A DNA stretch of 64,000 nucleotides from Epinephelus fuscoguttatus (GCF_011397635.1 NC_064773.1:1355001-1419000); one strand, 5' to 3'; counted from the stretch's first letter, positions 10,043 to 22,584 are shown. The notes: generated from the letters alone by a model not told the origin. A program made the numbers and translations.

Positions 10043-11250
10043 TGTCTCCTCTCTACTGAGTGAGTTAATCCAGCGCTCGTTGCGCTTCAGCCACAGCCAT
10101 CTGAATGCTGCCTCTGCTTGTCTGGTGATGTTAGCCACAAGCCTTCTTCTCATGAAACCTCTGATTCCACATTCTCTGAACCCATCGGCTGTATTCAGCG
10201 TCTGACTTCCGGCAGACAGATACACAGCCTCTGGGGGCAGACCCCCAATTTTTTGGCATTCCAGTTTGATTTAGGCGGAGGAGGCAAATTTCCATTTCCA
10301 ACTTCCGTTTATATATAAGTAAATATGCGAACGATTGCGATGGATTCAGAGTTTGCAGTGACGCCAATTATATTCGTTAGTTCACCGCACGGACCGTTTA
10401 ACCTGGCAACAACTGCAGCCGGCTCAAATGTGATTGATCAATATCACGCGGACTACAAACAGCCTACAACCGGACACCAGGGGTCTTCCGCTCTTCCTCC
10501 GGAGGCAAGATCTCCGGGGTTTGCCTACAGACTCTACATTCACTGAATGTAGAGTCTGTATATAGAGACTACTGATTCCAAGCCTGGACAGGGCGTTCAA
10601 CAGCGACTGTCCAGGGAATCCTCGGCAACCTACTTCCACTGGGAAGTTCCATGCCCGCCAGCCCACCTGTTGGCATTCGTGGATGAGAGCCTGGTACTTC
10701 CCGAGCTTCCTCTCATGGGCGTCCTCTATCCTCTCCTCCCATGGCACAGTCAGCTCGAGGAGCACCGATTGTTTCGTTGCTCTGGACCATAGAACTATGT
10801 CTGGTCTGAGGGTTGAGATGGTAATCTCCTCTGGAAACTTAAGTTGTTTCTTGAGGTCAACTCTCATGTCCCAGTCAGCAGCTGTTGCCAGAATCCCCGT
10901 GCCAGCTGATGTCTCCCTGGAGCTTTCTCCTGCTTTTGTGATCAAGCAGGGCCCTTTTGTCCTGATGTTAATACGAGACTTCTTGCTCTCCTCCTCCAGA
11001 CCTACCACCAGTTCAGATAGAATCTGATCGTGCCTCCATCTGAACTTACCATCTGCAAGGCTTGATCGACAAGATGACAGAATGTGTTCTAGGCTTGCTG
11101 GTTTCCCACAGAGTGTGCAGATTTTCCTCCATGCTCCACACATCCTTCCAACCCAAGAATCTTCCTTGGACACCGTTCCAGCGTGTCCAGCTCCCCTGCT
11201 GTTTCATAGCCACTGGCCTCGCTTGTCCGTCCTCCTCCTCCACCATATGG
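10037..11250 (-). pseudogene. LINE remnant: zinc-knuckle plus restriction-like endonuclease C-terminus
   Basis: The minus strand encodes a 249-codon frame (11173-10424) with a CTLCGK..LEHILSSC knuckle, then RWRHDQIL, RPDIVLWS, LLELTVPWEERIEDAHERK and VEVGCRGFPGQSLLNALSRLG. This arrangement is that of the C-terminal part of site-specific, R2/R4/NeSL-type LINEs or a closely related mobile ORF that carries a PD-(D/E)XK nuclease. The candidate catalytic residues are the D of RPD and the E of LLELT. The usual C-terminal block (QAEAAFRWLWLKR) is found separately at about 10083-10130, in another frame. The reading is interrupted between about 10225 and 10560 by unrelated sequence that begins with a perfect hairpin. 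The reverse-transcriptase part is absent. It is dead. Confidence 0.6.
10526..10560. repeat. Perfect 17-1-17 hairpin at the LINE interruption
   Basis: tacagactctacattca is followed by one base and its exact reverse complement. It sits where homology to the LINE C-terminus breaks, so it probably marks the edge of an insertion or an inverted duplication. Confidence 0.9.
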
Positions 11251-11684
11251 ATTTATTTATCAAGTTCAAAGTAAAGATACAGACAGAAAGCATGGACTTG
11301 AATCACGGATGTCGCAGTTATTTGATATATGTCTGAACCATTAGAGGAACACTTCAGCCTATAATGACACATCTATATTTCTTCTCTTACCTGTAGAGAT
11401 GTTTATTAATCCAGATTGTTTTGCAGTGAGCTGTTTCTGCATTCTCTCCAGTATAATGGGACTAGATGACACTCAGCTTGTGGAGCTCAAAGCCCCAAAA
11501 AACATACATTTAAAAAATTCAACATCAACGTCTCTTCCCAGAGATCATGACCCGGTTACTCAAGATAATCCACAGACCTTGTTGTGAAGCAGTTTCTTTC
11601 TAAAACTATTTTCTTTCTTCTGAACCACTGTCATGGTTCTGCATGCCTGGTCACCAGAGCTCCCATTCAATAATTTTCCACTCA

Positions 11685-12118
11685 TCCTGGTTTTCCCACC
11701 TCAGTACTCGTCCAGTCCAACACATCAAGGCAACTCAGTTCACCTGTTCCTCATTACTCTCAGCCATCCAAACCGAACCACACCTGCCAACCGTATCACC
11801 ACTCACAAAGAAGCATGCATCTACTGCTAGCTCACCTAGCACCACTGAGCTCGCTAACATTACAGCTCAGTCGAGTAGGACACTATTAATGTTTACATCT
11901 CATCCTGTCACAAGCATGAACATCTTGTCCATGAGTAATGCATGCTTCCTCCTGCCCCATCCTACTGTTTGTGGATGCAGCTGTAATGGGTGGTATTAGG
12001 ACCCAACTGCAGCACAAAGGAGACTGGTTCAGTTTGGCTGAGAGGAGGAACAGGTGAACTGAGTTGCCTTGATGAGGTGGGCGTGACTAGATCTGAGGCA
12101 GGAAAACCAGGGTGAGTG
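11685..12118. mobile_element. MITE-like element with about 75-bp inverted ends
   Basis: The segment at about 11685-11765 (catcctggttttcccacctc ... ggcaactcagttcacctgtt) reappears inverted at about 12037-12118 with few differences. The spacer is about 270 bp and has no protein-coding capacity. Exact ends and target duplications were not resolved. The element lies just upstream of a LINE fragment. Confidence 0.6.
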
Positions 12119-12317
12119 AAAACGAATGCAGTTAATGTAAGTTAGAGAGGATAGGTTTAAGATACTCACTCAGTCAATATTCACACGGTACCAAACACCC
12201 GTCTACAGGGGAAAGTCCTGTGTTTTGTAACTCATTCCCCTCCTCAACCTGCCTCCTCACTGGACCGCTGAGGACTGCTTCCTTGTTTACTCCCATCAGC
12301 GCTCACAGCCTTCCAAA

Positions 12318-12757
12318 CCACCACCATGACAAAGCACCAACTCAGATGGACAGGCCACGTAATACAGATGCCTGGTACCCGCCTTCCAAAACAAGTCCTC
12401 TACTCTGAACTCTCCACTGGTCAACGTGCACCTGGAGGCCAGAAAAAGTGCTGCAAGGACAGCATCAGTCTCAAAAAATTCAACATCAACAGCTCAAACT
12501 GGGAAGCTACTGCCAGTCAAAGACCTGCCACTTTCCATGAAGATCATCTCCAACAGGCTGCCAGAATCAAGCAGCAGCAAAGGAAGGAGAGGCTCTCCAC
12601 CAAGCAGGCCCCGACACATCCCACCGCCAGCACCCAACATCCATGCCCACACTGCAAGAAAGTTTATGGCTCCAGAATTGGCCTCTTCAGCCATCTGAAG
12701 ACTCACAACAAGGACACCCAGGGAGGACCATCATACTCAACTTCGAGTGATTGCCGA
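12318..12757 (+). pseudogene. LINE reverse-transcriptase C-terminal fragment with terminal C2H2 finger
   Basis: An open frame (ATG at 12326, stop at 12760) reads HQLRWTGHVIQMPGTRLPKQ, then VLYSEL, a Lys/Gln-rich stretch (about residues 80-110) and a closing finger, CPHCKKVYGSRIGLFSHLKTH. This is the familiar tail of a non-LTR retrotransposon polymerase seen in many animal genomes. Only the last roughly 140 residues remain, and no catalytic reverse-transcriptase motif is present. It is a 5'-truncated, inactive copy. Confidence 0.65.
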
Positions 12758-12971
12758 TGACTGGCTCATGATTACGTGGGATATGTGTGAATCTGGGTGC
12801 ACTGCTTTTATAGGAAAATGTACGAACAGTTTATGAGAACAGCCTGCAATGATTTAAGAACATGGACTTAATATTCTTGGATCAGGACCTTCAGTTTTTG
12901 GATCAAGTAGCTCCACTGTGTCAGATTTAATATCTGCAGCTGTTATTTCAATGAGTCAGATACACATTTAA

Positions 12972-13246
12972 TTTATTATGATAAAATTATAATTTAGTTA
13001 AAGGACAGGACATTTGATTAATGTGCATTGTTTATGGACATTCAATGAAAGTAGCTGCAGCTTGATTTGAATCAGATGTTGAAATGATAAATCTGTTTTA
13101 TTATGATAAAATATTGCTTTTTGGTTATAATTTAGTTAAAGGACAGGACATTTGATTAATGTGCATTGTTTATGGACATTCAATGACAAATAAAAAAGTA
13201 GCTGCAGCTTGATTTGAATCAGATGTTGAAATGATAAATCTGTTTT
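12972..13246. repeat. Tandem duplication of a 138-bp segment
   Basis: tttagttaaaggacaggac begins at 12993 and again at 13131, 138 bp apart. The shared block continues through 'attaatgtgcattgttt', 'agtagctgcagcttg' and 'atgataaatctgtttta'. The second copy has a small insertion (acaaataaaaa). The high identity suggests a fairly recent duplication. Confidence 0.9.
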
Positions 13247-13437
13247 AGACTTTAAGGAGACAGCTTTGTTTTTTTTTATCAGCATCTATCTGCCAGCTTT
13301 CTGTTGGCTGCTGACAGTATAAATAATTATGTAAATAAAGTCAGTAAAGTCTGACAAAAAGCAGGATTGTGACCCTTTGGATCAGAAGCTGAAGCTCTAG
13401 ACAAATTTTGCAAACACTGACTTTCACTCGAGAGAGT

Positions 13438-13685
13438 GATGTTTGCATTCCGTAAGATTCTAAAGCCAAATGTTATTCTTTTTTCCTGAACCCAACCACG
13501 TGTGTGTTGCTAAAGGAATAAAAAAAAACACCAATTTGTGGTGTAGAAGTGTATTTTGAAAACAGACAACACATGTAACAGTCAACAGTCAACAACCAAC
13601 ACACCCAGGGTACCTTGGACGTCATATGTGGACGTGGAAAGTCCATGACCAAACGTGGACATGTGACGAGGTCACAGTGAGGATG
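13438..13685 (-). repeat. Dispersed repeat family R1, copy b
   Basis: The reverse complement matches R1: cctcgtcacatgtccacg, tttggtcatggactttcca, gtaccctgggtgtgttgg, then tctgttttcaaaatacac. It is internally deleted compared with the copy at 23237. Confidence 0.8.
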
Positions 13686-14179
13686 TGATGGAATATTTCA
13701 GTCACTTTGGTGTTTGACCAAACCTGAAGTTCTTGCGGACCTCAGTTTGATAGCAGTACATGTTTCTGTGTGTGTGTTGTCCTGGCAGTTTGACATATGA
13801 ACTGAAGCCGTCATGGAAGTATGAAAGAGAGGCGACCAAACCCTGCAGTGTTCATTACAGTGACAGATCTGCTCTCTGATTGGTGGTGACGTTCTAATGT
13901 GAGGAGGGGAACAACTAAGACGGAGGATCTCATTGGCTGAGAGAAACTAAAGGGCAACTTTGGATTAATGGGAACAACAGTTTTAGAAACTGCTCCAGTA
14001 TTGAGAGAGAGCGCTTCAGAGGCTGTAATGTAACCACTGTTCACATCGTCGGTGTCCATCCAGGTAACAGCACGGTACAAAGACGATGTGATGTCATTTA
14101 TTCTTCTGACATCACCACGTGGTTTCTCATCACATGTAACATAATTGTAATGTAAATCTTCAGTATCCAAATCTCGCCT

Positions 14180-14582
14180 CCCTCCATCAGCTGCCAGTAA
14201 AATTCAGAATTTGTTTTAAGATTCTCTTTTAATAACTTCAACATGGTTTATCACCGAGTTACATAACTGTGCTTTTGACTACCTATGCTCCATCATGACC
14301 TGAGATCCTCCAGCCTACCCTCGCTAGTCGTCCCTCGATCAAGGCTGGTAACAAAAGGTGACCCGGCTTTTACCATCAAGGCCCCGAAACTCTTTCATTC
14401 TCTTTCCGAGGAGATCAGGCTTGTTTTCAAATCACTGCTTAAAACATATATTTATAGGAACACCTTCCCTTTCAATGCCTGGTTTGTACTTTTGTGATTT
14501 ATTTCCTTTGTATTTTTTTTGTTGTCTTATTTCTATGCACTTTGTAACCTTGTTTAGATAAGTGCTATACAAATAAATATTA
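14180..14582 (+). pseudogene. L2/Rex1-like LINE 3' fragment
   Basis: Broken frames resemble the end of a fish LINE polymerase: a 'LPVKFRICFKIL' start, a 'PRSRLVTKGDPAFTIKAPKL' block, 'FHSLSEEIRL' and 'FKSLLKTYIYRN'. The 3' end has the typical short tail 'gtgctatacaaataaatatt'. It is strongly 5'-truncated and no intact enzyme remains. Confidence 0.65.
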
Positions 14583-14589
14583 TTAAGAA

Positions 14590-15966
14590 AACAACATGAT
14601 GACACAGAAGACAGAAGGCTGATCTTTCTGCTGCAAAAATAATGAATGTTTCAGCCATTATAGTTTTTATTTAATCAATGTATGTACAGGACTATGCAAA
14701 CAACAATCTCTCGCCGCCATAACAGGGAATTTCCAGTGAAATATTATGTTTGCAAAGCACGTAAAGTTAGGTAACGTAAGGTCATGATATGATGATAGGG
14801 AAGACAAAGGCTTTACCTTTCTGGTGCAAAAAGAATGAATGCTGTAGCTGTAATGGTTTTTATTTTAGGTCTATTTTAACAGAACCACACATGCAACAAT
14901 CTCCTGCGGCTCTCCGTGAGGTCCGTTTTTAAAGGGTTAACCAATTGAAATTGCATGAGGTCCAAAAAGCAGCAATGGTTGCTTTCCAGAATAGTGTCAG
15001 GAGTGAACTTGTTTGGGTTAAGAGATGAGTGCTGGTGCTAACATGGCTAAATCCCTGCAAAATAAAATGCCACATAAAATATTCAAGATGTTTTGGCACA
15101 CAGGTTGATAGCTCGGAGGTTGTTGTTTCACACAGCACTTAAAGTGTGGAGATAGCTCTGGCTGTGCGGAGCTACAGAGGAAGTGTGTTGTCATATTATA
15201 AATCCCTGTTTAACATAGGCGACCAATGACAGGTTTGATACCCACAGTCTACACCCTATGAGCCAGACCTCTGTTCCAACAATCACCAGCTCTGGTTTGG
15301 TGTAAGTTAACCCTTAACTCACCCAGTTAGATGTGACAACATGCTGCCTCTATACACACTAACATGACTGTTTATGTAAATGGAGTCTGGTGGGTTTGGT
15401 GACGGTGATTTCAGGACTGTTTCTGGTGAAACAAAAAGGATCTGACTCTTTAACAACATCACAAAGACATGAAATAAAGGGTCCAGGTTGGAACGACCAG
15501 AGTTACCATTTTACCTGGGTGGATGGATTCACAGCTCCTCGTTACAGTCTGACCTCCTTAATTAGAATGATGTTAACACAGTTCTTGCTCGACCAGTCAC
15601 ATGGCCCAGATAACAAGCAGGGGGCGGGGCCAATTGACACCGAATCACCGGACAAACAGGACAACCAGCAAATGAAGCATGAAGCGCCGTCCTCCTGCTC
15701 ACATGATGAGACTCACACGATGAGACTGCAATGGGGAGGATGGTCTGTTTGTCTGCCTGTGTCGCCTGTCTGTGTGTCTGTGTGTCTGTCTGTCTGCGTA
15801 ACGAGCCTCGTTAGTGGGAAATAGAATGTGCTGATTGGCGGCAAGCGGCTGTTTGATTGGTCGGTTATTCCGCTGCTGCTCAGAGAGTTCTGCCAAGTTG
15901 TGAATTTTGCAGAAAGACGACAAAGTGGTGAATTCCTGCAGGAGCCAATTATATTCAATCACACAC

Positions 15967-15997
<31 letters not shown>

Positions 15998-16121
15998 TGA
16001 TTCACACTACATATATTTACAGGAAAGACAAGGTGAGAGAGACTGAAGTTAACAGCCTTGGAACTAAATTTAGTGAATTCATGCTGCCATGTGATGGACT
16101 GATAAGCTAATGTGTTTTAAA

Positions 16122-16155
<34 letters not shown>

Positions 16156-17635
16156 CAAACAGACACACAATAACTACAGAGTGGAGCTGGATCCATTCCT
16201 GGTTTGTCCGGTCCGGTGTACGAGCTTAAACCAGTTTGATTTTATGCAAACCGGCTGAAGCTGCATTTTTCATTATGACTCATTCTGGCAAATTAAAAAG
16301 TCGTCTACATCAGCATTGATGTTTTGCCGTTAAGCTTGCAGCGTAGTAACAGAGCGGAGTCTCATGATGTTGCTCTCAGGAGCACGCCCTCTTAGATGGA
16401 TGATGAGGCTAATGAATATGAGGCTGATGAATCCATAAAGACTAGTGGGTGATGCGGAGGTGGAGGGCACACATGATGGCAACAAGAAAGACCCACAGCA
16501 GAGAAATAACCTATTTAAAATGAGGAGCAGTAAGATGATTGGCTGATGGAGAGGGTGTGTCGCTGTGTTATTGGTTGATTGTGAATCAGCTGATGACTCA
16601 ATTGACCCACCCAGACAATGACAGCTAGAGACAGTGAGTGAGCATGCATGCAAGGAGTGAATGGCAGGGTGAGAAAACTTAGAGCCTGAGCATGAAAAGT
16701 TTTGTCTTCCTGACTGAACTTTCGCCAGAGCGTCATGATAACAAAGAAACACAAACAATGTCTCATTGAGTGTGGACATCTTCCTCTAATATAGTTTTTA
16801 TATTTCACGTCCGTGTTTTCAGTTGATTTATATCATGATGAATTTGTTCACTTTTCTTCTGCTACGTCAGTTTTCTGAATTTATTTGAGATGTTTCTGAT
16901 TATCTGTACAACACTCACTCAATTTTAAACTTTACATTTTCATCTCATTTTATATTTTAAAGTTATCTCTGGATGTCTGGTCCTGATTCTGTTAAGTTGG
17001 TTTTATTCCCATATGTAGATTTCAGCCTTTGTAATGTTGTGTAGCATTTTTAAACCTGCTTCAGTTCTACATTATGTAGAACGCTGAATATTTATTATCA
17101 TCAGGTCATTGTTCACAACCACATGATCACACACATCGACACACTGTGTATACATATACATATCAACAGGAGAGGAAAGGTGTCAGCACATTTTAACACC
17201 TTGTGACATCACATGAAGCGAAACTGTGAAGACACACACACGTTTAACAAACCAATTACTGATGCCACTTAACATCTTTCCTCCTGAAAGAATCCAGCAG
17301 AATTCCTAATAGAACCTTGAAGGATTCGTCTGCCGCTCCTCAACAGAATTAATCACAATTCAGCAAACATGAATATTAATGATTTGTTTCAAACTGGTAA
17401 ACACACTCAGCATAATGTGACAACAACCAGTGACATCGTGTTCGTGTTTCAGCCTGAAGAACATCAAAGTTACAACAGCTGATAGTCAGCGTCAGTTATC
17501 TGTTACAGGATCAGATCTGTGGCTGATTATCAGAAAATTTAAAATGTTTTCAACTTTAAAGAAAATTAATGGATTTTACTAAAAAAAATAGTGGATGATT
17601 TTGAAAAAAAGTTTTTGTTTAGTTTGTTTATAGGT
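14590..17635. other. Intergenic with CA repeats, no gene recognised
   Basis: CA microsatellites lie at about 15961-15998 and 16122-16153. No coding exon could be supported in this 3-kb stretch. Confidence 0.5.
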
Positions 17636-17830
17636 GGTGGAATGTTCAGCACATTTACTCCAGTACTTTATTTAGGCTACATACAAGTTTGAGGTAATTC
17701 TACATCACTTTACCTCAGAGTGAAATATTGCACCTGTTACTCGACTGCATTTATTTTAGCTTTAGTTAACTTCACAGATTCTGATTTTTGGAGACAAAAT
17801 ACATAAAAATGTAAAAGTAGAGTTGAAACT
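17636..17830 (+). mobile_element. Decayed hAT-like MITE fragment
   Basis: 'ggtggaatgttcagcacatt', 'tactccagtacttt', 'gtttgaggtaattctacat', 'gagtgaaatattgcacctgt' and 'ttttagctttagtta' follow, in order, the pattern of a very common fish non-autonomous hAT element. Both ends are eroded. Confidence 0.45.
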
Positions 17831-18102
17831 ATTAGTCCATTAATCAAATAGTGGACTGACAGAAATGTCAAATCATTTCAATGGCTGGAATCATTTTTAT
17901 TTTTCTGCATGGAATGTTTTTGCCAAGGCCACATGGAGCCACTGGAGAGGGGCTAAACAGCCACAGTTGGCTCCGACGACACAGGTTGCCGACCCCTGAC
18001 CAATCTCTTCATGAAGCACTGGTGGTTAGATGAGGGATGCACAGATGTTTGGATACCTATCATAGACGAATCCATAAACAGTATCAACCTGTAGTATATT
18101 AA

Positions 18103-19425
18103 AGGACAACTTCGGTATTTTTCAATCTGGGCTCTATTTCCCCATGTGTATGTGTGCGTATGATTCATGTACCACTCGTTCTAAAACTGGTTCAGTATTG
18201 AGGCGCAAAACGAGCTAAAACGGTAATGGGGGCAAATGCATCCTGTATAAAAGTGCTCTTATTCGTCACTGACCGGTTCAGATCGCCAGTGCTATCTCTG
18301 TAGATAGCATATGGTAGCGGCCCTGGGGCAGTGGTGAGTGTGAATGAGTGGAGTCAGCTGTCAGTCAGTGTTGGAGCAGAGAGGGGGAGGGCGGCCCCGC
18401 TCGGTAATGTGTGTGTGAAGTGTGTGTTTTTTTGCCACTGACCGGTTCAGATCGCCAGTGCTATCTCTGTAAATAGCATACTAGCGTTTCCCTTACCTCT
18501 GGGCTGTGTGATGTCACGAGCTTTGCTCCACTGTGTCTGTAGCTCTCTCTACTCGTGGGACAGCCGTTTTCTTGAGGAAGAGGTGTTTCGGGATTGGATG
18601 TCTTCTTTTCTTCAGCTGGCAGTAGTCATCTTGGGAGAAGTGAGCACTGCAGACCCGATGGTCTGCAAGGCGCAGTGTCTGGACAGGAGTGTTAGCATCC
18701 ATTTGTAGCACAACTAGCCACAACTTCAGCATCTCGCCGTCCGACAAAGGCAGCCTATGAAAGCTGTACGGGGTGTTGCGCGACATACTGCCTATTCCAT
18801 CTGATGCCAATTGCTCTGTCACTTTCTATTGTTTTTTGTTGCTGTTGTTGTTTTGTTTTTAAATTGTTGTCTCTCTTTAATGTCTTTTTAATGTCATTTT
18901 GTGTATCTGTACGGTGTCCTTGAGTGCCAAGAAAGGCGCCTTCAAATAAAATGTATTATTATTATTATCCTGTTCTTGCGTTCGGGAAAAAGGCCCGTTT
19001 ATTTGAGCACTCCAAAAACTCCGGTAACACTCCAGGGGGTAGCACGTAAAAGACTCCGTTCCAAACTCTGACTCTTCTAGCGTAACACACACACTTCACA
19101 CACACATACTCACTTACAGAACCCAGCGGGGCCGCCCTCCCCCTCTCTGCTCCAACACTGACTGACAGCTGACTCCACTCATTCACACTCACCACTGCCC
19201 CAGGGACGCTACCACATGCTATCTACAGAGATAGCACTGGCGATCTGAACCGGTCAGTGGCGAAAAAGAGCACTTTTATACGGGACGCATTTGTCCCTGT
19301 TACCGTTTTAGCTCGTTTTGCGCCTCAATACTGAACCAATTATAGAACGAGTGGTACCCATGAATCATACGCACACATACACATGGGGAAATAGAGCCCA
19401 GGTTGAAAAATACTGAAGTTGTCCT
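18103..19425. mobile_element. Kolobok-like DNA element with about 330-bp terminal inverted repeats and TTAA duplication
   Basis: The left end 'aggacaacttcggtattttt' is matched inverted at the right end, and the arms stay similar for about 330 bp (18103-18428 and 19088-19425). TTAA flanks both sides (18099-18102 and 19426-19429). The interior carries an antisense THAP-domain remnant, a partial repeat of the left arm (18434-18490 resembles 18267-18315), and a short LINE-tail-like piece (18840-18965) ending in ATT repeats. TTAA duplication plus a THAP motif points to the Kolobok superfamily; P-type elements also use THAP but have 8-bp duplications. It is non-autonomous. Confidence 0.8.
18514..18822 (-). 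pseudogene. THAP DNA-binding domain remnant inside the Kolobok-like element
   Basis: The 102-codon frame contains SFHRLPL, a W about ten residues on (LKLWLVVLQ), the C-x2-H pair in RVCSAHF, and the closing LKKTAVPRV that matches the AVPT box of THAP domains. The N-terminal C-x2-4-C pair of the zinc site is missing, replaced by MSRNTPY, and no catalytic region follows. It is most simply the leftover 5' end of a Kolobok transposase. A captured host THAP exon is the alternative. Confidence 0.7.
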
Positions 19426-19429
19426 TTAA

Positions 19430-20942
19430 TAGACTTAGACTGAATTAACAAGTGTTACAGCTGACCGTCTGCCTGGTACAATTAACCCCACCCATCCCCC
19501 ACCCCAAAACAGAGCTACGTTCTTAAGTTGTGTTGTCTTGTGTTAGACGATGGAGGAAGATGATGTGAGTGGTGCGTTCAGAAACACTCATTGTGAGTGT
19601 GGGAGCGCACTCTGACACAAACTGGAGCGTTGATAAATTGGGAGCGCTGTCTGAATGTAGCGTTGGGTTATCCAGAGCAGCGCACTCTCAGAGTGGCAGC
19701 TGGTTTTGAGCCATGACTCCTTCTATTCTGGCTCCCAATAACACAACAAGACAAACACATTTTAAGACGTCTGTTGGACTGACACTGATCAGGTGACATA
19801 AACACAAAGACACCTGATGAACCATCATGTCGCTCTGTAACTGTTGGATGTGGAAATAAGCAACAGTTTGATAACAAGTTCAACACATCAACAAATAATG
19901 ATTAATGTTTTGATCACAGCTGGTGTCTGCTGCCCCCTACTGGCCACAAAAATCTGCTATTGCAGGTTTAAATCTGTCTGTCTGTCTGTCTCTCTCTGTC
20001 TCTGTCTGTCTGTGTCTGTCTCCATTTTGTACCTTCTCTCTCCTTTTTTCAGATTTCTCTGTTCACTGAAGCGATTTATTTTGTTCTCTCCTCGACAGAC
20101 AGTTTCTCTGCTGCTTCAACATTTTCCTGCTCTGATTCACACCCTCCTGTGTGTGTGTGTGTGTGTGTGTGTGCATGTGTGTGTGTGTGTGTGTGTGTTG
20201 ATAAAAGTGCTCGTCTGATAATCAGCCACAATTACGTCCCAGTAGAAAGGGAGAGAAGAATTGGGGGGAAGCTATCAGGAGGAAACCATTGATATGGTAA
20301 TATCTGTCACACACACACACAAATATATACACACATACACACACATATATATACACACACAGAGGGTGACTGCAGTGTGACAGCAGGAGAATAAGAGGTT
20401 GGATATTCTGTCTCACAAACCTTTTATTACAACACAAGACTGAAACTAGTCATTAGAGACAGAGAGGAGAGAGCGTCTATCACTCTCATCACTTCTGATT
20501 ATTTTTTCTCTCTTTTCATTTTCTGTCTCCATTTTGTATTTTTAGGGCTTGTGGTTAAATGTGTCTGTCGGGTGGTTTAGGGTCTGCTTTTACATCTCTT
20601 TTACATCTCTTTACATTTATGTCAGTTTTAGTCGTTATTTTGCTGTTTCTGTTTTAGTGTCTTTAGGGTGGTATTTCTGTTGGTTTTGGAGTATTTAGTT
20701 TGTTGTTTTATCTTCTTTAAATTAATATTTGTGTCAGTGTTAGGCTCCGATATTCGATATTTCCGTTGGTTTGAGAGTTTTAGTTTGTTTTAGTTTTAGT
20801 CTTAATGCTGGGTTCACACTGCAGGATATCAGCCAATTATAGCTCAATGCAGCATCGTGCAAGTGACGTTCGTGATAATCCATCGTTTCATTTGGCGTAG
20901 TGTGTAATAGAAGACGATAATTGACGCCACGTCTGGGACACC
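19430..20942. other. Intergenic, low-complexity runs, no gene
   Basis: The stretch contains TGTC/TCTC runs near 19975-20030, a GT run at 20152-20199 and CA/TA runs near 20309-20360. From about 20805 ('gctgggttcacactgcagga') it carries what looks like one end of a different MITE, cut off by the TTAA element at 20947. Confidence 0.45.
20152..20199. repeat. (GT)n microsatellite
   Basis: This is a GT run with one 'gcat' interruption. Confidence 0.9.
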
Positions 20943-20946
20943 TTAA

Positions 20947-21540
20947 GGCCCCGACACACCAAGCCGACGGTCGGCCGTCGACCAAAGTCGGGCCGTCGGT
21001 GAGCATCTGTCGGCCTAGTTTTTGCGGTGTGTCCCGCACCATCGGCACTTCGGCGTCGGCAGCTTTTTGGCTGATTGAGCATGTTGAATCGCCAGCGGAG
21101 CTTGTCGGTGAGAGAGATCACTCTGATTGGCTGTTCAGGTTTTATTTCCTCGCCCCTGTAGCGAGTGAATCTGCCTGTAGTGAAACCGGGGCTAACCGGT
21201 GCTTCCTCCTCAGGCTCCACTTCACTCAGCTGCCCCACAGACCCGCTGCTTCTTCACACTTTAACCTGAATAACAAACCGGAGCTAGCTGGGAGCGGCTA
21301 GCGGAGCGTTAGCCGCAGCATGACCGGAGGGAAGCACAGCCAGTTAGCCTCCGCTAGTCTCTGAGCTAGCCCCGGCTCTCCGTTTGGCGCAGAACGTACG
21401 TGCTACTTGGCCGTCGGATGTAGTCCGTGTAGTGTGTTCAAATGCAACTGACACAGGGCGACGTGAGGCGACGTAGACGATGCAACAGTTGGCTTTCGTC
21501 GCCGCTAGTTCTTTGATGTTGGTTTGGTGTGTCCGCACCT
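20947..21540 (+). mobile_element. TTAA-flanked MITE family R2, copy 1
   Basis: It starts at 'ggccccgacacaccaagccg' after TTAA (20943-20946) and ends 'tggtttggtgtgtccgcacc' followed by TTTA, a one-base change from TTAA. The ends are imperfect inverted repeats (gacacaccaa / ttggtgtgtc). The GC-rich interior has no transposase. The same element recurs at 27238-27796 with clean TTAA flanks, and a 3' part lies at 36846-37003. A piggyBac- or Kolobok-mobilised MITE is likely. Confidence 0.75.
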
Positions 21541-21544
21541 TTAC

Positions 21545-22355
21545 ATGTTTGATTTTCTTCGTGTCTTCCACGACTTCTCCCGTCACAGCCGTCACTTTGA
21601 CCAATAGGAACACAGAGCGATCTGTTGCCATGGAAACTGTAGGACAACAACAGCACAGCCTTTTAGATATTTCCTGTAGGGACGTTAGCACACAGAGTGA
21701 AAAGGAAACAGCAGAGGCACTTTATCAACCCGCTGAGTACTGCCATTAGCATCAAGCTAGCAAAGAATGTTCTTTCTTCATAATGGAGGATATAAAGGAA
21801 TCAAACTCACAGATAGTGTCTGGGCCTTTACTCAGCACAGCTGCAGAGGCTACCAGCTGCATCTCAAACACACACCACCATTTAGCATTCTCACACTCAA
21901 CACTTCCTGTTTCTGTTTCAAATTAAAAGCCCCTCATCATTTTAGCTGAGAATCCCTTCATTTTCTAAAAAGGCTTTTATTGTGAAACATTTGCAGGAAC
22001 TTGTTGTGGAAGACGACCAGTGATGATTGGTCACGCACCAACATGTCTGTCACAGTGAACAGACATGTGATAAGTCTTAAGTTTGATATTTAGTCAGTGT
22101 GAGAGCACGTCTGCATCTCTTTACCTTCCTCTGTCCATTTTTAAATCGTGAAGGCTACTGTCTCCTGTACGTCGAGAGTCCTTTGCTCATGGGCACAGAG
22201 GCAGTCGGTTCCAACCTGCAGCAGCCTGTTACCATGGTTACCTCGGAGAGAGAGAGAGAGAGAGAGAGTCTGTCATTCATCCCTCTCTCTCTCTCTTGTT
22301 CATGTCAGTTCAGGTTTCTGAGCCTGACAGGATTATAACCTGACATGAAACGCTC

Positions 22356-22391
<36 letters not shown>

Positions 22392-22584
22392 CAGTCTGTG
22401 ACATTGAGAGAAAATAGAATTGAAGGCTGCAGAGTCACAGTACAAATCAGACGCTATTTACCCTGGAGCTCACACACATACACAACACAACACAACACAA
22501 CACACACCACACACACGCAGTAATGCAAACACACGCCGGCAGCTCTCTGTAGCTTGAATAACCAGCTCAGGCTGAATATGTGTG

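Noticed and set aside
13811..14170. 119-codon minus-strand frame with acidic residues
   Set aside because: No domain recognised, and phrases on the plus strand (agggcaactttggattaatg) resemble MITE-type sequence.
18103..19425. P-element assignment from the THAP domain
   Set aside because: P elements make 8-bp duplications. TTAA on both sides fits Kolobok better.
20947..21540. GC-rich block as a CpG-island promoter
   Set aside because: It matches a TTAA-flanked MITE repeated at 27238 and 36846, so the composition comes from the element.
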